IMG/VR virus record: IMGVR_UViG_3300027985_001385
Span: 1 to 22,808 of that record
Strand: one strand, 5' to 3'
DNA length: 22,808 bases
From: a virus
The position numbers and the translations under genes were made by a program. The notes beneath the pieces were generated by a model, which had not been told where the DNA came from, did not search any database, and saw only the letters and a list, made by a program, of their open reading frames with translations. Shown piece by piece: positions 13,786 through 20,532 of the stretch. The stretch's first letter is position 1, and the number at the start of each line of letters is the position of its first letter.

Positions 13786-15019
13786 ATGAACCCACTAAAA
13801 AACCTATTTCATTCAAGAGATAAACCCCGTAATGCCTTAAATGGGAGCAATTACAGCTTTTTCTTTGGACCAACCACCAGTGGAAAAACCGTAAATGAGC
13901 GAACGGCAATGCAAACCACAGCAGTTTATTCGTGTGTGAGAATACTCGCTGAAACCATAGCAAGCCTGCCACTTCAGCTTTATGAGTATACTGAAAATGG
14001 CAAAGAAAAATCGACCACCCACCCGCTATATAATCTGCTCCATAACGAGCCAAACCCCGAGATGACTTCATTTGTGTTCCGAGAAACACTTATGAGTCAT
14101 CTTTTATTATGGGGTAACGCATACGCACAGATTATTCGTGATGGGCGAGGTCAGGTTATTGCATTGTACCCACTTCTTCCAGATAAAATGACGGCGGACA
14201 GAACTTCAAATGGTGAGATTTATTATCAGTATCAAACCGACAAAGGCGAGGTCATTCTTCGAAAAGAAGAGGTTTTGCACATTCCCGGACTTGGCTTTGA
14301 TGGCTTGGTTGGCTATTCACCTATTGCAATGGCTAAAAACGCAATAGGAATGGCAATTGCTACTGAAGAATATGGTGCAAGCTTTTTCTCAAATGGAGCA
14401 AATCCCGGCGGAGTTCTCGAGCACCCTGGAGTTGTAAAAGACCCAAAACGTGTGCGTGAAAGTTGGTGTCTATCAAGGTAGCTCTAATGCACATAGGGTT
14501 GCAGTTTTAGAAGAGGGCATGAAATTTCAGCCGATAGGGATTCCACCAGAACAGGCACAATTTTTAGAAACAAGAAAGTTTCAGATAAATGAGATAGCTC
14601 GAATTTTCAGAATCCCACCTCATATGGTTGGAGATTTAGAAAAATCGAGCTTTTCAAATATAGAGCAACAGAGCCTCGAGTACGTTAAATACACACTTGA
14701 CCCTTGGGTTGTTCGCTGGGAACAGGCAATGCAAAAGGCTCTGCTTTCAACATCTGAAAAGCAAAAATACTTTGTAAAATTTAATGTTGATGGACTTTTA
14801 AGAGGTGACTACGCCTCAAGAATGGCTGGTTATGCAACAGGCAGACAGAATGGTTGGCTTTCAGTTAACGATATTCGTGAACTTGAAAACCTAAACCGCA
14901 TACCAACTGAGTTTGGTGGGGACTTGTATCTTGTAAATGGTGCTATGACTAAATTACAAGATGCAGGAATTTTCGCAAATACAACAAATACAGAAACGGA
15001 GGAAACAATAGATGAATAA
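13786..15019 (+). pseudogene. HK97-family portal gene, interrupted by a frameshift near 14467
   Basis: The ATG at 13786 follows AGGAGGT. Residues read as an HK97-type portal: MQTTAVYSCVRILAETIASLPL, LLLWGNAYAQIIRDG, EVLHIPGLGFDGLVGYSPI, NPGGVLEHPG. After RVRESW (to 14466) the frame runs into CLSR and a stop (14479-14481). The next frame, from 14468, resumes exactly where the portal should: VYQGSSNAHRVAVLEEGMKFQPIGIPPEQAQFLETRKF, FRIPPHMVGDLE, to the stop at 15017. Relatives have two residues (Asn plus Ser/Ala) between the Trp and the V/A-Y-Q-G, so about 5 bases are missing. The ATG at 14450 has no ribosome site. The portal is essential, so this is either a real inactivating deletion, an assembly error or, least likely, programmed shifting. 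Joined, it would be about 410 residues, the normal length. Confidence 0.88.
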
Positions 15020-15692
15020 ACGCTTTTGGAATTGGGTTGAGGAAGATAATTCACGAACCCTATTCTTAAACGGAGCAATTGCTGAGGAAAGCTGGTACGA
15101 TGATGAAGTTACACCTAAACAGTTTAAAAATGAGCTATTTTCAGCAGAGGGTGACATCACAATTTGGATTAATTCACCCGGCGGGGATTGCATTGCAGCA
15201 AGCCAGATTTACAATATGCTGATGGATTACAAAGGGCAAGTAACTGTAAAAATTGACGGAATTGCAGCAAGTGCTGCGTCAGTTATTGCAATGGCTGGGA
15301 CAAAGGTTTTAATGTCACCGACAAGCCTTTTGATGATTCATAATCCTTTAACTGTCGCAATCGGTGATAGCGAGGAAATGCAAAAAGCTATCTCAATGCT
15401 TGATGAGGTTAAGGAAAGCATCATTAACGCTTATGAAATTAAAACTTCACTCCCACGAGCAAAGCTTTCAAAATTAATGGACGCAGAAACCTGGCTTAAT
15501 GCAAATAAGGCTTTAGAGCTTGGATTTGCAGATGATATTATGTTCAAAGACAATCAGACTGCTACACAAAACAGCTTTACTTTCAGCAGACGTGCTGTTA
15601 CAAATTCACTTTTGGATAAGATTAAACCAAAGCAAAAAACAACAGGCACACCAATCGAAAATCTCGATAAGAGATTACAACTTTTGAAATAG
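15012..15692 (+). CDS. ClpP-like head maturation protease
   Basis: A 226-residue serine protease of the ClpP fold used as prohead protease. WINSPGGD (52-59) is the oxyanion-region signature, GIAASAASVIAMAG holds the nucleophile Ser87, and MIHNP holds His110; the acid lies later, in the DAETWLNANKALELGFADDI region. It cleaves the capsid delta domain and itself during head maturation. The ATG overlaps the portal stop by 8 bases and follows CGGAGG, so it is coupled to the portal. The C-terminal ~40 basic residues (KIKPKQKTTGTP) are the usual disposable tail. Confidence 0.93.
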   Translation: MNKRFWNWVEEDNSRTLFLNGAIAEESWYDDEVTPKQFKNELFSAEGDITIWINSPGGDCIAASQIYNMLMDYKGQVTVKIDGIAASAASVIAMAGTKVLMSPTSLLMIHNPLTVAIGDSEEMQKAISMLDEVKESIINAYEIKTSLPRAKLSKLMDAETWLNANKALELGFADDIMFKDNQTATQNSFTFSRRAVTNSLLDKIKPKQKTTGTPIENLDKRLQLLK

Positions 15693-15704
15693 GAGGATTT
15701 ATTT

Positions 15705-16898
15705 ATGAATACAGTTTTAGAACTTAGGGAAAAACGTGCAAAAGCGTGGGATGCCACTAAAGCCTTTCTTGACACCAAAAGAGGTACAGACGGACTTATT
15801 TCTGCAGAGGACACAGCTACTTATGAAAAAATGGAGGCTGATGTAGTTAATTTAGGAAAAGAAATTGACCGTTTAGAAAGACAGCAATCACTTGATTTAG
15901 AGCTTTCAAAGCCTTTAAATTCGCCACTTACAAGCAAACCAACAGCTACCGGAGATACAAAAACAGGCAGAGCCACTGATGAGTACAAATCGGCATTCTG
16001 GAAAGCTATGAGAAGTAAAAATCATTATGACTTGCAGAATGCACTTCAGGTTGGCTCTGACACTGAGGGCGGCTATTTAGTTCCGGATGAGTTTGAAAGA
16101 ACGCTAATTCAGGCTTTGGAAGAAGAAAATGTGTTCAGAAAGCTTGCAAAAATTATCACTACTTCAACCGGTGACAAGAAAATTCCTGTTGTTGTCACAA
16201 AAGGCACTGCCTCTTGGATTGACGAAGAGGGCGCAATTCCTGAAAGTGATGACAGCTTTGGTCAGGTTTCAATTGGCGCATACAAGCTTGCGACTATGAT
16301 TAAGGTTTCTGATGAGCTTTTAAACGACAATGTTTTCAACCTTGAAAGCTATATAGCTAAAGAGTTTGCAAGACGTATCGGCACAAAAGAGGAAGAGGCA
16401 TTTTTCATCGGTGACGGAACTGGCAAACCTACTGGAATTTTCAACGCAACAGGCGGTGCAGAGGTTGGCGTGACTGCTGCAAGTGCAACAGCAATAACGC
16501 TTGACGAGGTTATGGACTTATTTTTCAGCTTAAAATCTCCATACAGAAAAAATGCGACTTTTGTGATGAATGACACAACTGTCAAGGCAATCAGAAAGCT
16601 AAAAGACGGCAACGGCAATTACATCTGGCAGCCATCTATAACTGCCGGAACTCCAGATACCATTTTAACAAGACCCGTTGTGACATCTTCATTTGTGCCA
16701 GTTATCGCATCTGCTGCAAAATCAATCGCATTTGGTGATTTTAGTTATTACTGGGTTGCAGACCGTCAAGGCAGAGCGTTCAAGAGATTGAATGAACTTT
16801 ATGCTGCAACTGGTCAAGTTGGTTTTATTGCCACACAGCGTGTTGACGGAAAGCTAATTCTCCCAGAAGCAATTAAAACGTTACAGCAAAAGGTATAG
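15705..16898 (+). CDS. HK97-family major capsid protein
   Basis: A 397-residue major capsid protein. Residues 1-100 are a charged coiled-coil delta (scaffold) domain (LELREKRAKAWDATKAFLD, LGKEIDRLERQQ). The mature part begins near 105-115: LQVGSDTEGGYLVPDEF is a hallmark, followed by the spine helix and P-domain (GTKEEEAFFIGDGTGKPTGIFN), FVMNDTTVKAIRKLKDGNGNYIWQPS, and the C-terminal A-domain FGDFSYYWVADRQGRAFKRLNELYA. The adjacent ClpP-like protease would remove the delta domain. GGAGG precedes the ATG. A terminator follows, giving a way to make more capsid than tail mRNA. Confidence 0.95.
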   Translation: MNTVLELREKRAKAWDATKAFLDTKRGTDGLISAEDTATYEKMEADVVNLGKEIDRLERQQSLDLELSKPLNSPLTSKPTATGDTKTGRATDEYKSAFWKAMRSKNHYDLQNALQVGSDTEGGYLVPDEFERTLIQALEEENVFRKLAKIITTSTGDKKIPVVVTKGTASWIDEEGAIPESDDSFGQVSIGAYKLATMIKVSDELLNDNVFNLESYIAKEFARRIGTKEEEAFFIGDGTGKPTGIFNATGGAEVGVTAASATAITLDEVMDLFFSLKSPYRKNATFVMNDTTVKAIRKLKDGNGNYIWQPSITAGTPDTILTRPVVTSSFVPVIASAAKSIAFGDFSYYWVADRQGRAFKRLNELYAATGQVGFIATQRVDGKLILPEAIKTLQQKV

Positions 16899-16921
16899 CA
16901 GTGTGCCACTGCCGGCAATTC

Positions 16922-16954
16922 GCACTCTAAGCTAAGTTGCTTAGGGTGCTTTTT
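16922..16954 (+). terminator. Intrinsic terminator after the capsid gene
   Basis: An 11-bp stem GCACTCTAAGC (16922-16932)/GCTTAGGGTGC (16939-16949, one G-U pair), loop TAAGTT and five T (16950-16954). It probably reduces transcription of the connector and tail genes relative to capsid. Confidence 0.88.
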
Positions 16955-17006
16955 CGCCTGCGACATTATTTGGTGATAAATTGAAATTATTTACGAAAGG
17001 ATAAAT

Positions 17007-17315
17007 ATGACGCTTATTGAAAAAGTAAAAGCAAATCTAATCCTCGAGCATAGTGAGGACGATGTACTTCTTCAAAATTACATCACAGCCGCAACAGCCT
17101 ATGCTGAAAGTTATCAAAAAAAGACAGAGGGATTTTATTCGGAAAACTCAATGCACCCAACCACCGAGCAAGCAGTAATAATGCTATCAAGCCATTTCTA
17201 TGAAAGTAGAGATGGCTCTACTGCTGGGTTTTTCTCTGATAATATTCAAGCGAGTGAACAAGTCTGGAATGTTGTGAATATGCTTTTGAGGCTAAATAAG
17301 GAGTTTTTAGTATGA
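17007..17315 (+). CDS. Head-tail connector protein (HK97 gp6-like)
   Basis: A 102-residue helical protein with the head-tail connector pattern: LIEKVKANLILEHSEDDVLLQNYITAATAYAESYQ, then TEQAVIMLSSHFYESRDG and a C-terminal VVNMLLRLNKEF. Members form a ring under the portal. It begins 108 bases after the capsid stop behind GAAAGGA and overlaps the next gene as ATGA at 17312-17315, so it starts the connector operon. Confidence 0.88.
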   Translation: MTLIEKVKANLILEHSEDDVLLQNYITAATAYAESYQKKTEGFYSENSMHPTTEQAVIMLSSHFYESRDGSTAGFFSDNIQASEQVWNVVNMLLRLNKEFLV

Positions 17316-17644
17316 GTTTTGGGAAATTAAATACACGAATTGATATTATAAGCACCGAGCCTGTTAAGGATAGCGAGGGTTTTGTGACTACTGGTGATAA
17401 TATTATCGCAAGTGTAAAAGCATATTTTGAGCAGAAGAACTCAACTGAAAAGTGGCTTAATATGTCGCAGAATAATTCTGTAAATGCACTATTCAGACTT
17501 CGGCATATTCCTAATATTGAAATCACCAACAAGCATATCATCGTTTGTGAGGGTAAGCGTTACAATATTTATTCGGTTGAGAATGTGAAAAACAAAGGTA
17601 TGTATTTTGAAATTTTGGTGGTGAGCGTTGATGGCAAAGTGTAA
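17312..17644 (+). CDS. Head closure / head-tail adaptor protein
   Basis: A 110-residue beta-rich protein of the SPP1 gp16-like adaptor type: GKLNTRIDIISTEPVKDSEGFVTTG at the start, AYFEQKNSTEKW, FRLRHIPNIEITNKHIIVCEGKRYNIYSVENV at the end. It plugs the portal-connector exit after packaging. It overlaps the connector by four bases and the next gene by about 14, so translation is coupled. Confidence 0.87.
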   Translation: MSFGKLNTRIDIISTEPVKDSEGFVTTGDNIIASVKAYFEQKNSTEKWLNMSQNNSVNALFRLRHIPNIEITNKHIIVCEGKRYNIYSVENVKNKGMYFEILVVSVDGKV

Positions 17645-18062
17645 TTTTTCTATGCCGGAGGATTTTCTTTCAAAGGTTTCTCGCCTTGCTGAAAAAACTG
17701 ATGAAATAATTCCAAAGGTGCTTGAGGCTGGTGGCGAGGTTGTTCTCACAAAGGTTAAAAGCAATCTGCAATCTGTGGTGGGCAATAACACAAAGCTAGA
17801 AAGCCGTTCCACTGGTCAGCTTGTTTCTACTCTTGGGGTTACTCCTGCAAAGCAAGATAAAGAGGGCAATTTTAATGTTAAGGTTGGGTTTGATGAGCCT
17901 CGTTCTGATGGATGCAGTAATGCTAAAATTGCAAATATTCTTGAATACGGGAAAAGTGGTCAGCCACCTAAGCCATTTTTAAAGCCTGCAAAAACGCAGA
18001 GCAAAAAGTCTTGTATTGATGCTATGAAAAACAAGTTGGAAAGTGAGATTGAAGGCCTATGA
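17631..18062 (+). CDS. HK97 gp10-type head-tail/tail completion protein
   Basis: A 143-residue protein with the HK97 gp10 signature: an N-terminal helix (EDFLSKVSRLAEKTDEIIPKVLEAGGEVVLTKVKSNL), TGQLVSTLGVTP, then KIANILEYGKSGQPPKPFLKPA, the family's most conserved block, and a last helix. I start at ATG 17631, with GGTGGTGAG a few bases upstream; TTG 17628 is a less likely alternative. It overlaps the adaptor gene and ends as ATGAG with the following gene. Confidence 0.88.
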   Translation: MAKCNFSMPEDFLSKVSRLAEKTDEIIPKVLEAGGEVVLTKVKSNLQSVVGNNTKLESRSTGQLVSTLGVTPAKQDKEGNFNVKVGFDEPRSDGCSNAKIANILEYGKSGQPPKPFLKPAKTQSKKSCIDAMKNKLESEIEGL

Positions 18063-18424
18063 GCATTTTATCTGAAATTAATACTCTTATAGAAACAATT
18101 AATATTCCCGTAGAAACAGGGGTATTCAGTGGTGTTCCTCCCGATGAGTATATTGTGATTACTCCACTCGTTGATACATTTGCAGTTTTTGGGGACAACT
18201 ATCCACTGCTTGAAGTTCAAGAGGTTAGGCTGTCACTTTTTAGCAAAAATAACTATATACAAAGAAAAAATCAGCTTGTAAGGCTTTTGTTACAGGCTGA
18301 TTTTACTATTACTGAAAGACGCTATGTAGGGCATGAAAATGATACTGGCTATCATAATTATGCGATTGATGTGGCGAAAGAAATTTATAATTTAAACCAG
18401 GATTTGACGCAGGAAAAGAACTAA
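18059..18424 (+). CDS. Tail terminator / minor tail protein
   Basis: A 121-residue protein in the tail-terminator position, between gp10 and the major tail protein. The N-terminal helix ILSEINTLIETINIPVETGVFSG, the strand EYIVITPL, the conserved LLEVQEVRLSLFSKNN and the helix KNQLVRLLLQADFTI fit the family that caps the tail tube. ATGA overlap with the preceding gene. The exact family label is less certain than the position-based role. Confidence 0.78.
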   Translation: MSILSEINTLIETINIPVETGVFSGVPPDEYIVITPLVDTFAVFGDNYPLLEVQEVRLSLFSKNNYIQRKNQLVRLLLQADFTITERRYVGHENDTGYHNYAIDVAKEIYNLNQDLTQEKN

Positions 18425-18456
18425 AAATTCAAACACTATAAGTGTGCGAAATGGGT

Positions 18457-18471
18457 CCAGCGTCACGCTGG
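18457..18471 (+). repeat. Short hairpin in the major tail protein leader
   Basis: CCAGCG, loop TCA, CGCTGG: a perfect 6-bp GC-rich stem, seven bases before the GGAGGG ribosome site. A smaller CACT-ATA-AGTG hairpin lies at 18434-18444. They may stabilise the abundant tail-tube mRNA; no T-run follows. Confidence 0.5.
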
Positions 18472-18489
18472 CGGAATGGAGGGAAATTA

Positions 18490-19065
18490 ATGGCACAAAT
18501 AGGACTAAAATATTTAATCTGCTCGGAGCTTACTGAAACAGAAAGCGTTGCAACCTATAACACCGGAATGGTTATGTCAAAGGCAATAAAGGCTGATATT
18601 TCTATTGAAATCAACGAAGGCAAGCTTTATGCCAATGATATGTTGGTTGAAAATATTAAGGAATTTAAGTCTGGCAAAGTTTCTCTAAACGGTGACCATT
18701 TAAGCTATGAGGTTTTAGCTTTGATTTTAGGGCATACCCTTTCAACGCTTACACCCGGAACGGAGCAAAAGCTTGTTGCAAAGGGTGATGATGACGGAAA
18801 GTGCGTCGGAGTAGGCTTTTATGCGACTACTATTAAAAATGGTGCTCGAAAATACAGAGCAATTTGGCTTACAAAAGTTAAGTTCGGAATTCCAAATGAA
18901 AGCCTTGAAACCAAAGGCGATGCAATTAATTTTCAGACACCAACAGTTGAGGGAACAATCCTCACCGATGTAACTGGGGTCTGGAAAGAGGAAGCTACCT
19001 TTGACACCGAGGCAAAAGCTGTTGCATGGCTTGACGGGCTTGCAAACATCGGAGGTGTAGGATAA
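18490..19065 (+). CDS. Major tail protein (phi13-type tail tube)
   Basis: A 191-residue beta-rich protein: MAQIGLKYLICSELTETES, MSKAIKADISIEINEGKLYANDMLVE, FKSGKVSLNGDHLSYEVLALILGH, GFYATTIKNGARKYRAIWLTKVKFGIPNES, DAINFQTPTVEGTI. These blocks match the phi13-type major tail protein that forms the tube. ATG 18490 is chosen because GGAGGG (18478-18483) lies 6 bases upstream; the open frame continues to 18442 but that part overlaps the leader hairpin. The tail chaperone starts directly at its stop. Confidence 0.92.
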   Translation: MAQIGLKYLICSELTETESVATYNTGMVMSKAIKADISIEINEGKLYANDMLVENIKEFKSGKVSLNGDHLSYEVLALILGHTLSTLTPGTEQKLVAKGDDDGKCVGVGFYATTIKNGARKYRAIWLTKVKFGIPNESLETKGDAINFQTPTVEGTILTDVTGVWKEEATFDTEAKAVAWLDGLANIGGVG

Positions 19066-19455
19066 ATGGATAACGACAGATGTTCGCAAATTTTAATCGG
19101 TGGAACAGAATATTCACTTGTTCTTACCACGAAAGCCACAAAGGAAATAGCTAAGCGTTATGGAGGACTTTCAAATCTCGGTGACAAGCTGATGAAGTCT
19201 GAAAATTTTGAAGAGGCCCTTGATGAGGTTGTTTGGCTGATTACACTTTTGGCAAATCAAGGAATTATGATTGATAATCTGCAAAATGGTGAGAAAAAGC
19301 CTTTGCTCACAGAGGAAAATGTGGAGCTACTCACTTCACCACTTGAACTTGCGACCTATAAGACGGCAATAACAGAGGCTATGTTTAAAGGAACAAAGCG
19401 GAATATTGAGTCGGAGTCTGAGGCTGAACCCTCAAAAAACACACAAGTCGGGTAG
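19066..19455 (+). CDS. Tail assembly chaperone, unshifted form (gpG-like)
   Basis: A 129-residue zero-frame product: GTEYSLVLTTKATKEIAKRYGGLSNLGDKL, EALDEVVWLITLLANQGIMI, LLTSPLELATYKTAITEAMFKGTKRN, then a low-complexity acidic linker (ESESEAEPSKN) and stop TAG at 19453. It occupies the gpG position between major tail protein and tape measure and chaperones tape-measure assembly. The slippery site at its 3' end makes the longer gpGT form from the same start. GGAGGTG precedes the ATG. Confidence 0.88.
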   Translation: MDNDRCSQILIGGTEYSLVLTTKATKEIAKRYGGLSNLGDKLMKSENFEEALDEVVWLITLLANQGIMIDNLQNGEKKPLLTEENVELLTSPLELATYKTAITEAMFKGTKRNIESESEAEPSKNTQVG

Positions 19456-19637
19456 AGGATGTTGAACTCTTTACCCGACTAATTTATTATGGAACTGCTC
19501 AGTTAAACCGTTCTGAAAATGAAGTGTGGTTAATGCCGATTGGAAAGTTGCTGGATTTGTGGACTTGTCACAAGCAGTTTATTGGGGTTGAAAAGGCGAA
19601 AAGAGAGGTTAGTATTGATGAGATTGTGCCGATTTAA
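19066..19637 (+). CDS. Tail assembly chaperone, -1 frameshifted fusion (gpGT-like)
   Basis: A -1 shift on A AAA AAC at 19434-19440 joins the first 125 codons to a second frame running from 19440 to the TAA at 19635-19637, giving about 190 residues. The added 65 residues (VEDVELFTRLIYYGTAQLNRSENEVWLMPIGKLLDLW, CHKQFIGVEKAKREVSIDEIVPI) match the well-conserved T domain that follows gpG in Firmicutes siphophages. This second frame has no start codon or ribosome site of its own, so it is expressed only by frameshifting. The lambda precedent shows that the ratio of short to long forms matters for tail assembly. Its stop overlaps the antisense CPBP stop. Confidence 0.88.
19434..19480 (+). promoter_or_regulatory. 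Programmed -1 frameshift element
   Basis: The slippery heptamer A AAA AAC (19434-19440) lies in the correct phase (TCA AAA AAC). After a 5-base spacer comes a perfect 9-bp stem, AGTCGGGTA (19446-19454)/TACCCGACT (19472-19480), with a 17-base loop. The zero-frame TAG stop overlaps the end of the 5' arm. Slippery site, spacer and stimulator all match the standard arrangement. Confidence 0.9.
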
Positions 19638-20431
19638 ATAAATGTGTTCATTTTAAAAGGTAAATGATGCTTTATTGCTGGTATCGAAATTAAAGTATAT
19701 AAGCACATAAGCACAAAGAAAATAATGTCGAAAGGTTGACCAGCTATTGAACCGCAAATATTGGAGGCTGTATGTATTAAAATCAAAGAGATGATGTCTT
19801 TTTTATAGTAAAGGATAATCGCATATGCCAAACCAATAATTGTAGGGAAAATAAACCTAAATATTGCTCCGCCTATAGATATTTCATTGTATAAAAAGTA
19901 TGCCGGCAAATGCATAAGACCAAATAATATTGCAGAAATGACTATTCCAACAGATATTTTTATATCATGCTCTTTAAGTCTAAATATTTCATTTGTGATA
20001 AACCCTCTAAAAATCAGTTCTTCAAAAACAGAAACGCCTAACAGCAATTTTATAGATTCACCAATCAATATCTGCCAAGAGTAATTATTAACAAAATGGC
20101 TATATACAATAGCGCCAATAGAAATTACAATACAGATACTTCCAATTATAACTGTATTTGGTGTAACTTGAAAATTCTCAGAGATTTTAAATTTGTACTG
20201 AAAAATAATTACAATAAAAATCAACAATGTTATAAAGCCACATACCAGTAAATTGTAAAAATTCTCACTAAACCAATACTGACGAAACTCATCGCTTAGT
20301 GGTAATATATGATAATAGAAGTCTAACGAAAATTTTCTGCTTGTGATAAATAAGCCAAGTGGCATATATGACAGCCACACAATAAATATTTTAAACCATA
20401 TAAAATATTGTTTATTCGATAATTGTTTCAT
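19634..20431 (-). CDS. CPBP (Abi) family intramembrane protease, intact motifs
   Basis: A 265-residue, AT-rich-coded membrane protein with about eight hydrophobic segments. All CPBP motifs are present: EELIFR (E137, E138, R142), FGLMH (F170, H174) and HTASN (H220, N224), so catalytic function is plausible. Family members act as CAAX-type proteases, bacteriocin maturation or immunity proteins, or Abi phage-resistance factors. It lies antisense between the tail chaperone and tape measure, normally adjacent genes. Its stop overlaps the gpGT stop (TTAA at 19634-19637). It has its own promoter (20473-20501) and an AAAGGA ribosome site 8 bases before the ATG. A moron active in the lysogen is the best reading; host protection is inferred. 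Confidence 0.92.
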   Translation of the reverse strand: MKQLSNKQYFIWFKIFIVWLSYMPLGLFITSRKFSLDFYYHILPLSDEFRQYWFSENFYNLLVCGFITLLIFIVIIFQYKFKISENFQVTPNTVIIGSICIVISIGAIVYSHFVNNYSWQILIGESIKLLLGVSVFEELIFRGFITNEIFRLKEHDIKISVGIVISAILFGLMHLPAYFLYNEISIGGAIFRFIFPTIIGLAYAIILYYKKDIISLILIHTASNICGSIAGQPFDIIFFVLMCLYTLISIPAIKHHLPFKMNTFI

Positions 20432-20472
20432 AATTCAAATCCTTTATTAATAATAAAACTTTAATATTTATA

Positions 20473-20501
20473 ATTATAAACTATAGTCATCCAAAATTCA
20501 A
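20473..20501 (-). promoter_or_regulatory. Promoter of the second CPBP gene
   Basis: On the minus strand: TTGAAT (20501-20496), a 17-base spacer, TATAAT (20478-20473). The -10 box is perfect. It lies 42 bases before the CPBP ATG and within 60 bases of the tape measure start on the other strand. Confidence 0.8.
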
Positions 20502-20532
20502 CATATATTTTCCAGACAGGAGGTGACCCACC

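Noticed and set aside
14450-15019. A separate gene for the second half of the portal starting at ATG 14450
   Set aside because: No ribosome site precedes it, its first residues overlap the first half in another frame, and the sequence from V-Y-Q-G onward continues the portal; one broken gene explains both halves.
18742-19089. 115-codon minus-strand open frame
   Set aside because: It lies wholly opposite the major tail gene, has no ribosome site and encodes no recognisable family; a shadow of the real coding frame.
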